Assembly (NCBI GenBank): GCA_003024175.1
Contig: MDYQ01000026.1
Span: 1 to 64,000, forward strand
Length of the DNA stretch: 64,000 nt
Direction: 5' to 3'
DNA from: Planoprotostelium fungivorum
Taxonomy: Eukaryota; Evosea; Variosea; Cavosteliida; Cavosteliaceae
Below the pieces are notes generated by a model. It was not told the DNA's origin, searched no databases, and saw only the letters and a program-made list of their open reading frames with translations. This document shows, piece after piece, positions 24,366-36,376 of this stretch; positions within the stretch are counted from its first letter, which is position 1; every line of letters starts with the position of its first letter. Both the position numbers and the translations under genes were made by a program.

Positions 24366-25195
24366 ATGGGCTCGGCCACTTCTACCGCTAAGACAATCAA
24401 AGATGAATTCGCTCGCATCACGAAAGGAGATAAGAAGAAGGCGGAGCACTTGGTGATGGATGATTGCATCATTCGTCTGACACCTCACAGAACCTCTCTC
24501 ACTTGGTTCAATTCCAAGCAAAAGATAGAGATCACTTTGTCGATCCAACTCACCTCGGAACACTATTTGTAATGGACACCAATCTCGACGGAAAGTTTGA
24601 GTTGGATGAGATGATCCGAGTGGGACAGATGTATTCAGAGAGGGCAAGTCGTAACGTCATTCAAACAGACTTTCAAGTGAGACTCCATAATCACCATCTT
24701 CCATTCTCACGTTCGTTAGACTCAATTTCAAGCTTACACGACACTCTACATGTGGAATGCTGTCTCTCAGCCGGGAGGAATCGAAGTCTTTGTCAATTGG
24801 TGGGCGATCGTTTTTCACCGACCAACTCTGATGATCCAGGTTTGGCACCATATTTTCAGGTTGCCAATCCACTCAGATATTCGAACACCACCCACAGACA
24901 CCCTTCCTCCACCGAGACACCATCAAGATCCTTCACAAGGTAGGTCACTTCATTGACAGCATCTCCTGACGCTTCAGATCCTCAGCATCTACGAGACGTA
25001 CAGCATGGACTTCTCATCATACTTTGACATGATGCAACGGATGGGAGAAGAGATGGGACTGATGAAGCTTCATGAGGAAGAATTAGACGATTGGGTTCCA
25101 CTCATCGTGGTGAAAAAGTTTGCACGAGATTTCATCACGGGGTTTATCAAACTGATGAAGGAGCTGCACTTCAAGCCAGGGTTATATATAGAATG
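24366..25195 (+). CDS. EF-hand protein with N-myristoylation-type start
   Basis: ATG 24366 gives MGSATSTAKTIKDEFARITK; Gly2 with Ser at position 6 fits an N-myristoylation signal. A 44-nt intron in the second exon joins DDCIIP to KDRDHFVDPTHLGTLF. Then comes one clear EF-hand loop DTNLDGKFELDE (Asp1, Asn3, Asp5, Glu12). Later exons read AQFQAYTTLYMWNAVSQPGG, FVNWWAIVF and SMDFSSYFDMMQRMGEEMG, ending FARDFITGFIKLMKELHFKP with a stop at 25195. It probably binds calcium at a membrane. Family is not recognised. Splicing into the downstream hydrophobic reading frame at 25273 is possible, but I could not join it in frame. Confidence 0.65.
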
Positions 25196-25272
25196 ACGTC
25201 TCTCTGTAGCTCGTTTCTCTCTTCTGTCACCGTTTGGCCTCATTTTCAACCCAGCTGAAATCTTGGAGAAAG

Positions 25273-25473
25273 ATGGTCGCGATGTTGCTCAATCTGTGGT
25301 CTATCAGTCCACATGATGACGGTGATGATCTGTCATTCGAGATGATGATGTCCTACTTTGGATTTGCACTCTTACTGTACTTCTTCTGTAGAATCATCAG
25401 ATCTCTCTGGTATCGTGTTCGACTCACCAAACAGTTCATCACAGATGGTGTACATATCCCTGATGAAGATTAG
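25273..25473 (+). CDS. Possible small membrane protein
   Basis: A 66-codon frame from a true [22 protein letters not shown], then a single hydrophobic helix [16 protein letters not shown] followed by basic residues RSLWYRVRL and the tail [11 protein letters not shown]. The composition looks like real coding sequence. It may be a separate tail-anchored protein or the last exon of the EF-hand gene. Its 3' end overlaps the 3' end of the ARMC7 gene on the other strand by 35 bp. Confidence 0.35.
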   Translation: MVAMLLNLWSISPHDDGDDLSFEMMMSYFGFALLLYFFCRIIRSLWYRVRLTKQFITDGVHIPDED

Positions 25474-26109
25474 GACATCCATCATCTTTTACTTCACCTC
25501 GCTTCGCCTGAAGATATTGACACAGAGTCCGGAGGGTATACATCGCACTGGTGACAGTGTTCTCGTTTGGACTGGATAGACATGAGATGATGAGGGGAAC
25601 TCCATCATTCTGCAAGATGATGGTTGCATTCTCTGGATCGTCGCATAGATTGCACAACCCCCCCATTCCGTATTCCACCAAACTTACATCCGTCTCGTCT
25701 AAACAATCTAAGAAGAGATCAATCACCTGTATCGCGTCAGAACATCACAGGATGTCGTGCTACCTGGAGCTGTCTCAAGATGGGATAATTAACTGGATCG
25801 TATGAGAAATTGGCGAGGTTTGCAAGAACCTGAGAAGATTGGGATCACATCAGGTCGAACATGGGAGTCGAATCACCTGCAACTTCTCTGACATCTTTTC
25901 TGAATCCACAAACTCGGTGACTAACGCTTGAATGTGTCCAAATCTGATCTGATCTCATTCTCTGTGACAACGAGATGGATCATCTACCTGCCTCTCTTGA
26001 ATTTCCCTTGTCTCTCCTTGATGGCATCCATCGTCGAGAAGAATGGAGTCTCTCTGTACTCTTCATCTGCCTTGTTATAGCGTTCGAACATCTTGTCTCC
26101 CTCCGTCAT
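25439..26109 (-). CDS. ARMC7: Armadillo-repeat protein, ARMC7 type
   Basis: ATG 26109 opens [20 protein letters not shown]. After an intron the reading continues [16 protein letters not shown] and [18 protein letters not shown], then [40 protein letters not shown] and [20 protein letters not shown]. These match the ARMC7 family pattern closely (LANFAYDP, VGGLCNLC, SCLSSP). ARMC7 is a small conserved protein linked by others to the spliceosome. The size (about 180 residues) agrees. The exact 3' exon is uncertain: either the frame reads through to 25439 or a last short intron is used. Confidence 0.85.
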
Positions 26110-26300
26110 CTCGCTGAACACGAAATGTTTCTTCGATTTACAAAAGAGAAAAAGACAAAGAGGCAACTACGATGGGTGACTCTGAACGACGATGAGACAA
26201 GAGGAGACGATTTCTAATGGTTGTATTTGGATTACATTTGATTGACCCGAAATATCCGCATCTTCAGAACATATTCGTTTTATGCACATCTTCTCACTAT

Positions 26301-27506
<1,206 letters not shown>

Positions 27507-27807
27507 GTTTACCGTGCTCAATAAGAGCTGTAAAAATAGGTCAATAAGTGTTTCTACGTGTGTTGAATCGATCTATATTCGTCGAAGGTGAATAGATGGA
27601 CGTCTTTTTGTCGAAAGATAATATTCAAATGACTTCAATGAGTCGTTCAAATGACTGCATTGGATCATATGCTGTGTACGGTCGACATTCACCCAGCATG
27701 GGTTATATCATTCGAGATGCGGATGATGCAAAGACCTAAGACAGAGACACAGAATGAATGGATGGGGATGGTAAATAGAGGATAACGTACGTTTCACGGG
27801 TGTTTAG

Positions 27808-28035
27808 ATGGGCGGATGGAAGATGGAGGATGATACGTGTGATCCGCGATGGGTTGAATCCAACCGAAAAATTGTTGACACCTGGATTCCCGCCAAAATT
27901 TCACACAAAATGATCCTCATCACCACTGACAAGAATAGACCCGCTCAATTGAGAGACTTTACTCTTCTTTATACTCTCAGTTCCACAAGTAGCCACATGC
28001 AGGCCACAACTCAGGTGAGGCCTCTCGTCGATCGT
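27808..28035 (+). CDS. Hypothetical short reading frame
   Basis: A true ATG at 27808 opens MGGWKMEDDTCDPRWVESNR and runs to 28035. If a GTGAGG donor near 28015 is used, a short extra exon would overlap the OST4-like gene on the opposite strand. No domain is recognised and expression is uncertain. Confidence 0.25.
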
Positions 28036-28042
28036 TGAGCAG

Positions 28043-28153
28043 TCATTTGAGGAGAGAAGGGTTCGAGGTTGCTGCCACATAGATATAATACCAACCTACC
28101 GAGACGAGGACCCCCAACAATGTGGCTAATCCCATGTCTCGCAGTAGCATCAT
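28043..28153 (-). CDS. OST4-like small membrane protein, 36 residues
   Basis: A complete single-exon frame: MMLLRDMGLATLLGVLVSVG, then WYYIYVAATSNPSLLK and stop. It has one transmembrane helix and a short polar tail. Size, the LGV segment at the start of the helix and the YxYVAxxxNP ending resemble OST4, the smallest oligosaccharyltransferase subunit (human OST4 is 37 residues and ends in YHYVAVNNPKKQE). OST4 stabilises the STT3/OST3 subcomplex in the ER. Assignment rests on short similarity and could be chance; another micro-membrane protein is the alternative. Confidence 0.45.
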   Translation of the reverse strand: MMLLRDMGLATLLGVLVSVGWYYIYVAATSNPSLLK

Positions 28154-28220
28154 GATGCTGTCTGTGTGTTGTCCGTTGTTGGGGCGTGTAGTTTGTGACA
28201 GCGTTTCTCTTTTCTTTTAT

Positions 28221-29140
28221 TTACGTGAGCAGCGGCCGCTCTGGTTTCTTGTTGTCTGAGAAGATTACAGCCATTCCATCGACAAACTCCTCCATAGACA
28301 CGTATCCGTCGCTGTTCTTGTCCATCGATTCGAACATCGACTTGGCTGTTGCTGTTGTAACCGTCCTGTGATCTCCCCTGGTCAGCTTGTCAGAGGTGGC
28401 AGACCGAGGGGGATGGATCACCTTGATAAATAGTTGACCTCCCTTCTTGGAGGCATAGGCGCTGCGAAATTCTTGTCTTGAAATCTCTTGATCTCCGTTG
28501 GTGTCCATCTCTATAAAGTAATCTCTCAGCATCAAGAGCGAATTGATGTCGAAGCGGTTCAGTCTCGCTGGCAGCCTTGGAGCGGGAACTGTAGACCTTG
28601 AGTGTCGAATCGATCACATCACTCACGTTTTATGGTTGGCCTTCGTTTCCTGGGCAGATCCAATTTCGGTGATCTGAGGTTGACCACTGGTGCGAATTGT
28701 TGTGTTCCGCTGTCTTTCTCCAGCATGGAGTTGCTTCGCCCCGGAAGATTAGATGAACTAACATCTCTTCTCGGTTTCGGTTCTACCAGAGAGACACTTG
28801 GAGAGCGATGAGGCCGATTGGATATGTTGGGCAGCTGTAAACTCTCCATCGGGGTAGGAGACAGCCTCGAAGTAGATGTCCTCAGATGCTCGATCACCAC
28901 GGTGTTATCTTCTGATTCTGAACGCTGCCTCGTAGACCTCTTCTCGAGCTCATTGGGATTGGTGCGGGTGGCTGATCTCGAAGAAAGAGCCTCAGGTTTT
29001 AAGACAGTGACCTCCCCCATCGAGTGAGATAAGACGAGGCTGGAGATTGGTGATTGTCTTAGGCTATCCACGGTGAGAGGCAGTCCGTATTGTGAGTGAG
29101 TGCAGCGGAATATCGGTTTCTTAGTTACAGTTTTGAGCAT
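28221..29140 (-). CDS. EF-hand protein with long disordered N-terminus
   Basis: ATG 29140 opens MLKTVTKKPIFRCTHSQYGL. About 170 residues rich in Ser, Arg, Pro and Asn follow. An intron near 28634-28590 then joins to LPARLNRFDINSLLMLRDYF and the first EF-hand loop DTNGDQEISRQE. After a 36-nt intron the second loop DKNSDGYVSMEE follows, then VDGMAVIFSDNKKPERPLLT and TAA. Both loops keep Asp1, the acidic or Asn positions 3 and 5, and Glu12, so calcium binding is likely. The N-terminal region shows no domain but many SP/SxS sites. It ends about 68 bp upstream of the OST4-like start and begins 42 bp after the receptor stop, all on the minus strand. Confidence 0.75.
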
Positions 29141-29181
29141 ATTTTTATTGATAAGCCTATGCCTGAACCTCCCCCTTTCAA

Positions 29182-32131
29182 TCAGATCTCGTCCTCCGTG
29201 ACCGTGTTGAGGTCTATCCACTGCCTCTCTGCAGCTCTCCTCTTCTTGTACGTCCTGTAAGCCCACGCTCCCAGTCCCACCACCACGGCCGTCAGCAAGA
29301 GGCTCAACACGACCAACCCAAAGATGACAGCACCTAAAGGACATGTCAGGGATCTGCTGTCGAGGGGAAATTTGGAATAAATCTCGTCTACCTCGTCTCC
29401 TCCCTGTCGTCGAGGTTCCTTCTGAGGACGTTGACGACGGCACGACGGTCACCTCAGTGAAGGCATCGAAGCGGGTGAGGTGACACACACTCACGTTCCA
29501 GCTCCCTCCCAATCCGTCGAAATCGTTCATGTAATCCTTCCCTTGACACGTTCCTGCGGCCAATCGATACACCCCAGTGCTGCCGTCGAGGTAGTAGAGT
29601 TCTGTCAACGTTCAGGTCTTCGATTCTTCTCGTTCGTCTCACCTGGTCTAGTTGATTCGTTCCACTGACCGATGGAGAAGGTGAAGGTGATGGGAGATGA
29701 GAGCTGATCGTCCGTCAGTGATGGAGGTGATGATGATGATGGGTGACACACGTGTGAAGAAGGAACGGGACCACCGAACTGTAGGGCCTTGAGATCGAAA
29801 GAGATGTTGAGAGCGGATGCAAGGTGTTCCGTATTTGGAGGTGAACTCAAGAAAGTGAAGCCCAGGCCAGAGACATCGGGCGTGAAGGTGTCTGGCTCAC
29901 AGCCAACGGTGACGCTGTAGCCAGGTCCTTGTAATGTCATGTTCGAAGTGATCGGCACGTAAACTGTCGAATGTCATTCAGTGTACAGATCGAATGATCT
30001 CACTCTGTCCAGGAGCCAGAGTCTGTATGTTGAGAGTGAGATTTTCACTGATGACATCGGGGCCAACGTCCATCTGGCATACTTTCGATATCGTGATGGT
30101 ATAATTCGTGGAGCTGAGAGGAATTAGAGTGACAGAGTGTGATGGACGATACCTCGATAGATTGTTGAAATAATAATAGTTGAGGTCCACGTTCTCTTCC
30201 GCCTCTAGATAGTTGGTATAAGGCGATATCGTGTAATTCAAGACTTCATCGATGGATGATGATTCCAGCTGTTTCAATGGTTCAGTGTGGCTCTTGAATT
30301 CGATGCCTCACGTCGATACAGTCATAGTTGAATGGAGAGAGCCAAATTCCGATGGAGCTGGGAGACAACACGACAAACTTGACGTGTCAGTTTGAATCGT
30401 TGTAATGTGTACTCACATCAATCTGTGGCTGAGAGGGCTGAGTGGCTTGGAAGGTATGGCTGGTGATATACGGATCGGATGACAGACTATCATTCGTGCA
30501 CATCTGAGATACTGTCAGCCACTCCTACATCACGTGGTGATTCACCTCTCTGACGGAGAGGTCATACGTGATGTAAGGTATGAGGTTGCCGATCGACAGA
30601 GAAGAAGCGTAGTAATCGTTGGACACCACGGTCATATTTTGCTCTCTACCCACGATGGTGAAAGTCCAGTTTGAGAATTGAGATCCGACGTCGTGACAAG
30701 ATGGAGAATCCAACGAGAGGTCCCACAGTAGAGTCATGTTGTTGTCCTGGTTGACGCTGTCTTTTCTCATCAGTTCTCTTCTTTGTCATCGACTCACTCA
30801 GATAAGGAGGGTAAGCTCTTTTCGGGTATGAAGTGAAGTTGCCTCCATTGAAGAGAGTGATGGGACTGTTGTAGATGGAGTTTGTGCAGACGAATTGAAT
30901 GTACAGACTATACGTGGTGTTCCACTGCAGAGGACAATCGACCTGTACTTCCTTCACTCTTCGTTCGATATTTCGTTCACCTCTTGGGAGAGAGTAGTGC
31001 TGGTGCAGTTGTACGAAGAATAGACGTCACGAATGACCCAGCCCACGTTGGTGCTGTTGTAATAGACGCAATCGTAACGAGAACGCGGCCCGAGGACCCA
31101 GCTCAGCTTGGCGTACGTCGCCATCTTGTGAACCTGATGAATATCAGTGTGGATCTCGTGGACATTCGACAGGCTCGTGTTGTACGGAAGTGTCATCACG
31201 TTCACAATGATGACAGGATGATGATGATCATGACGGTGAGAAGTGAACTCACAGAAGGGTAGAGGGGAGGAAAGGTACGGCCAGGAGTTACATAGTTGAA
31301 TTGCACCGGGGTGAATACGAATTTGGAGATGTTGCAGACTGCGTAGAAGGATAGCGAATAGTTTCTCGATGGTAGTACGCGCTGTGTGAAGGCTCCTGAC
31401 TGGATGAGAATGTCATCGAATCGTGGATCGAAACACACTTGAACTCGTAGGGATGTATGTCGTCGTGTTTTGGTAGATGTGGTCGGTCGCGTTAAGATAA
31501 AAGGAGACGGTGTCACCGGGTAGCATGGCACTGCAATTGTCCATCCCGATCTGGTTTCTGTTAGATGCTGTGAGATGGTGCTTCTCACTTGGAATAGCCA
31601 TCTGGCTGAGAAATAATCATCGTTAGTCGTTGGGGGATTTGATAGTGTGATGTTAAATATCGGGGCGTAGGTGGTTGTCGCTGCGTGGTCCTTAGTCATT
31701 CGAGATGGAGAGGGGCTCACCTGAGGTGGTGATCGTTCTGTTGATAGCGATCGAAGTAACAGCAGTACCGTTGCAGACTTCCCTCACGGATAAATAGTAT
31801 GACGTGGATTGAGATAGCTGATCTATCTGAATGGACCCATCTGAAAACATGAGCATCTCAAAGATGAGTGATTGTGCTCACATGTCTCGTTGGCTCCTCG
31901 CGTTTCGTTAATCATTACAAACTGGCTAAAGTCGCCAACTGTACTATCTATCGTGAAGTTCCAAGAAGAGAATGAGAGGTTGAGCGACTCGCAGAATGGA
32001 GGAGAGGACCACGAGACCATTATGCTGTGGTCGTGTATGATGTCAACATCTGGTTCCCACTGTAGAGATTGGGATGCAGATTGTGCTGCAATGGCTAAGA
32101 GGGCTAGAAGAATTGGAAAAAAGTTGGCCAT
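29182..32131 (-). CDS. Type I membrane protein with fibronectin-III-like repeats
   Basis: ATG 32131 starts a signal peptide, MANFFPILLALLAIAAQSAS. The ectodomain has several FN3-like repeats. Recurrent signatures are SIMVSWSSPP, a W-F-T-I strand (SSWNFTIDS, SNWTFTIVG), Y-x-L/V-S-V-R-E-V-(C/N) strands (SYYLSVREVC, TYDLSVREVN) and NTTYSLYIQFVC. Paired cysteines and many N-glycosylation sequons (NLS, NET, NGT, NTT, NMT) support extracellular exposure. A Ser/Thr-rich stalk precedes a single transmembrane helix (AVIFGLVVLSLLLTAVVVGL) and a short basic/acidic tail RTYKKRRAAERQWIDLNTV ending EDEI. No kinase or other catalytic tail is present. It probably serves adhesion or recognition (inference). 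Divergent from the TPT transporter gene, with 124 bp between start codons. Confidence 0.75.
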
Positions 32132-32255
32132 GTGTCTCGTTCGTATTCTCGTTCTGTTGTTGTGAACGCTCCTTTTCGGAAAGTTGGACGGGGTTTCACG
32201 AAAAAGAGAAGGATAGCTATCGTGTGACCACCTCGGGGATCAGAGCAGATATACG
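32132..32255. promoter_or_regulatory. Compact divergent promoter, 124 bp
   Basis: Separates the start codons of the FN3-type receptor (minus) and the TPT-type transporter (plus). No clear core element is seen. Confidence 0.4.
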
Positions 32256-33410
32256 ATGAGGGAAGAGACGCCAGCAGAGAAAATGCGAGAAGAGAGAATA
32301 ATCGAGGAGCAGACGAAACCTCCGAATTTGAATAGGCCTGTGGAATCAGTTTCCATTCCCGCTCACATCATCATCCCAGTATGGATGATCATCTCCACTG
32401 GTCTGATCATCTTCAACAAGCTCATTTTGACCACCTACGATTTTCGATTTCCCATCTTCCTCACAACCTGGCATCTTCTTTATGCGACTGTCGCCACACG
32501 GTTGATGCACTTGTTTAAATCATCCCTGGTCAAAGGAGTATCTGACGTGGACATGAGCTGGAAGAAGTGGTCGCAGAGTGTTCTACCTATCGCCGTATGC
32601 TTCTCTGGCTCTCTGATCATGAGTAATGTCTCTTATCTATACCTCACTGTCTCTTTCATCCAGATGCTCAAGGTGATCACTTCCCATCTGAGTTGATGAC
32701 CAACCATGATCTAATGTCCACAGGCTTTCAACCTTGTCTGCGTGATGCTGATCGGAGCTCTCTTTGGATTGGACAAGCTGACCCCTCGCTCGATCGGCTG
32801 GGGCGTTGTCGTCAGCGCAGGAGTGGCCCTTGCCTCTCTGGGAGAGATCAACTTCAATCTGACGGGAGTGCTGTCTCAGACTGTTGCCGTCCTCTTTGAA
32901 TCCTTTCGATTGATCCTTGTACAAAAGTTGTTATCCACTCTGAAGATGTCACCCATTGTATCACTGTACTTCTTCGCACCGGTGAGTTCAGTTGACACAC
33001 GCACATCTCACCTGGCAAAGGTTTGCTTCTTACTCAACACGATACCTCTGATCCTGTATGAGGAACAGAATCCTTTTGTGGAATTGCACAAGGTTGGGCT
33101 CTTCAGCTTATTCCTCAATGGAACACTATCCTTCTGTCTCAATGTATCGGCCGTATTTCTCGTCAGCGCAACATCTGGCCTGACCCTGACACTGGCTGGA
33201 GTCTGTAAAGATGTCCTACTGGTGCTTGGTTCCTCCACATTCTTTGGAAATGTTGTCACAACAACACAGTATCTTGGGTACTCAATTGCTGTGGCTGGTA
33301 TCTTTATCTTGAAGTCAGAGGATACTGTACGACAATGGACGAATTATGTTAAGGAAAAGATCGGCTACAGAAGAATACCTCCTGCTGCCTTGGATGAATC
33401 AGAACCATAA
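32256..33410 (+). CDS. TPT/SLC35-family sugar-phosphate or nucleotide-sugar transporter
   Basis: A multi-pass carrier of the triose-phosphate translocator family. ATG 32256 leads to a charged N-terminus, then helices IIIPVWMIISTGLIIFNKLI, FPIFLTTWHLLYATVATRLM and VLPIAVCFSGSLIMSNVSYL. The family motif YLYLTVSFIQMLK joins across a 51-nt intron to AFNLVCVMLIGALFG. Later helices include GWGVVVSAGVALASLGEINF, LVQKLL with KMSPIVSLYFFAP, SFCLNVSAVFLVSATSGLTL and LGYSIAVAGIFILKSE. The order and the VSFIQMLKA, SALT-like and KD-containing helix patterns match the plant KV/A/G, YML038c and Golgi TPT-like group. Transport substrate cannot be read from sequence. Golgi or ER location is likely. Ends 117 bp from the CARMIL stop (convergent). 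Confidence 0.9.
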
Positions 33411-33526
33411 AATCTGTATCATGATTGTGTAGAATGATGTCCGAAACTCACGTGAAATAATCTCCATCAGAGATTTGCACATAAAATTATTATTGGATAT
33501 TGGAATCCATCAATTGCAGATTCATT

Positions 33527-36306
33527 TTATTTGAACGATGCATTGCGAGCCAAACAGAGGGATATCTTCACGGCCGTTTTCTTCAACTTCATCTGCAATT
33601 CTCTTGGCAATTGTTGTACAAGCATCCCCAGGTCTGCCACAGGTATGGACATACTCTGCAGGGTCATATTCATCTTCAGCGCATATTTGATTCCCAGGAA
33701 TCTATCCCCATCAGTTTCATTTTCTTCTCCCCTCTCACCCCGTCAGACCAGTATCGTTACGATCCCAATTGAGCAATCGCAGCGTCGTGTTGGTCTGTAG
33801 AACCTTCCCGAGTCAGTCTCTTCCTCTTTCACCACCTCACCTTTCCCATGGCCACAGCTCCCGCGTTGCCCATCTGGTGCCCGGTGATGTCTAATTCCAC
33901 CAACTTTCGATTCGTCTCCAATGATTCGATGAGAGGAACTAATTCTCCTCTCAACGCTGAAGTCGTGCCCGGCTTGGCCATCAATCGAAGGGCTGATTCA
34001 CGTCAGCGCCTCCTTCTATCCATCTCCCTCTCACATTCGAGGGAGCAATCCGAATCGATCAATTGCGTGAGAGAGCGGACCACGGCATCACGGCTCGTCT
34101 TCATCTTGCTGGCCTTCAAGTTGTGATCGAGGATGAGTTTCTTCAGGGTGTGGTTGTTCCTTAGACCCAGAGCTAAGGCGGTGACTCCTTCGTCGGTCAG
34201 GTCGTTGTCGGCCAGGTTCAACACTCTGACGTTGTTCATCTTGTAGGCGATCTGTTCGACGTTGGAATGCGTGTCGATGTCGGTGCGTCTCACCCGTGAT
34301 ATCTCGATGGCTCCTGATAGACCGATGTTGTTGTGGGACAGATCGATGTGTAGTAATAGATTCTCGTTCAGGTTCGTTAATAAAGTAATGGTCGTATCGA
34401 TCTGTCATCATCAACATCATGCATCACCATGATGTCACGATCATGATCATCATCTCACATCGAGGTGTGTCTTGCTGAGAGACAAGTACTCCAACTGCGT
34501 GTCATTCTTCAAATACTCGATGAATGCATCCATATCATCCAAAACATTGTTCGACAGATCCAAAAACTGTATGGGTGCCCTCCCAAAGATGAGACCTTTC
34601 ACCACCACCTGATCCTTCTCAGTTCGATCCTCTCTCCTCCCTCACTTGTAGATTCAGCGTCTGCACGCCCGATAACACGAGAGTGGACAGGTTATCACTA
34701 GCAGCACTACACAGCAACATCTTGAGGCCTGCAGAACCTTCCGTTCCCACTGCATTGTTCGATACGTTCAAGTACCTCAATCTGATGGGGTCAGCTCATC
34801 GTCGATGTCGAACGCATCACTCGGATGTGACGGCACTGTGATTCGTGATGGCCGTGAGGACGGATGTGATGCCTCTCGGTGTGACGTTGGTCCCAGACAC
34901 ATCGATGTAATGTATTTTCGCTTCCGTCTGTAAGATGTACCTCGACAGTTGAGTCGCAGCCTGATGCCTTCAGTCATCGTGATGGACTCGTCTTCACCTC
35001 TACATCCATGGGTGTATTGGAGATGTCCAAGTGTGAGATCTTGGCCTGCACGTTCGTGCTGAGACCATCCAGCAGAATCGAAGCATCTCGACTCTGTACG
35101 CCACTGAAGACGATGAATCGAAGGGTGTCGTTGTACCGCAGCATGTCTTGGTACACTTGAATGACCTAATGGGTTCAGTGAAGAGACGACATCGTCGATT
35201 CACCTCCTTCTTCTCGATCTTACAATCTTTCACGATGAGAGTGGTGAACCACGTGTTGTACCTCATGGTGTGGAAGATTGGAATGAGATCGTTCTGTCTC
35301 GTTCATCTTCATCCTCTCACGAGTCTCTCACCTCGGTCATGTCGTTCTCTGGATTCGCAGTGTTGAGGTACTTTCTCAAATCGAGAGCGTGAGATGCGTT
35401 CGGTTCTTCTTCGTCGATCTTGTCCATGGCCAACCAACCTCCGTCCTTCAAGTGATTCACGTCCCAACACAGATCCTTGTGCACCGGAGAACGATAGTAA
35501 TCACACACTGCTTGGTACAAGCTGACGAAGCCATCACAGGGAGAGACGTCTGAGGGGGTCAGGATCATCTACAACGTTGTAGATGCTCATTACCTACGGA
35601 GATAATCGTTTGAAGTCTCTCCGGTGGCTCGACGTCGACTAACACTCTCATGTGTGCTGGAACGTTGTAGAAACTGTTGAGATAAGCTCGATAGACAGAG
35701 TTCAAGATGTCGTCGGCGAATTCACTGTTGAGCAAGATGCTGTTGCTCGTGAAGATGAGATCGACCTGACGTCATCAGCATCATCCAAGTGTGATGTTGT
35801 CGTGTCCACCTGCTTCCGATCGAACTCTGAGCTCTTGATCTTCTCTAACGTGACATAGTGTCCTTCGTTCATCACCTTTCCGTCTGTCGTCTCGTTATTC
35901 ATCGAATGGAAGATGTTTGTGTGAGATGAAGAGGATGATGAGAATAAGGATGAACTCACTGAGATCGACCAAGAGAACGCGATTGAGACCCACGATGAGA
36001 AAAACCTTCTGTTGCTCCCCCGCTTTGTTTCTATACATGACCCTCTGCATGAACAACGCTTCTTCCTCTCTGCTCCTTAATATTCCCTTCATCAGCTCTG
36101 TTCTCTTCAATCACCATACATAAAGACCACTCACTCTGCTCGTTCGCACTCAGTTGAGAGTAAAAGATCTTGTTCTTGTAGTCTCCCATCTTTCCCAACC
36201 CCCTGCGGAACTCTGAAGGGGTCAGATGATTCTCCACGTTCTGATGGAGCGTCTCACCTTCTCCATCCGGTGTCCCACTGAGGTCATCCATGCTCTTGGA
36301 TATCAT
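33527..36306 (-). CDS. CARMIL/LRRC16-type leucine-rich-repeat protein, short form
   Basis: CARMILs regulate actin capping protein and link it to myosin I and membranes. The N-terminal PH-like module is at about 36,060-35,700 (MYRNKAGEQQKVFLIVGLNR, HYVTLEKI). It is followed by AHMRVLVDVEPPERLQTIIS, CDGFVSLYQAVCDYYRSPVH and KDLCWDVNHL, then MRYNTWFTTLIVKDCKIEKK. These match vertebrate CARMIL blocks (MEPSERL, CGGFSQMYACVCDW, EYNQWFTKL) in order. LRR exons of the RNase-inhibitor type continue to NVRVLNLADNDLTDEGVTAL and LKKLILDHN. The end, MTLQSMSIPVADLG ... ARNASFK, corresponds to the start of the helical linker after the LRRs. The long C-terminal tail with the capping-protein-interaction motif is absent. 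The start is uncertain; ATGs at 36306, 36291 and 36414 are candidates. Confidence 0.8.
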
Positions 36307-36376
36307 TCCCTTGTCTCTGTCAGTGGTTGAACGAGCAATCATCATCTCACGTGTACGGCGTACAATTGACTGAATG

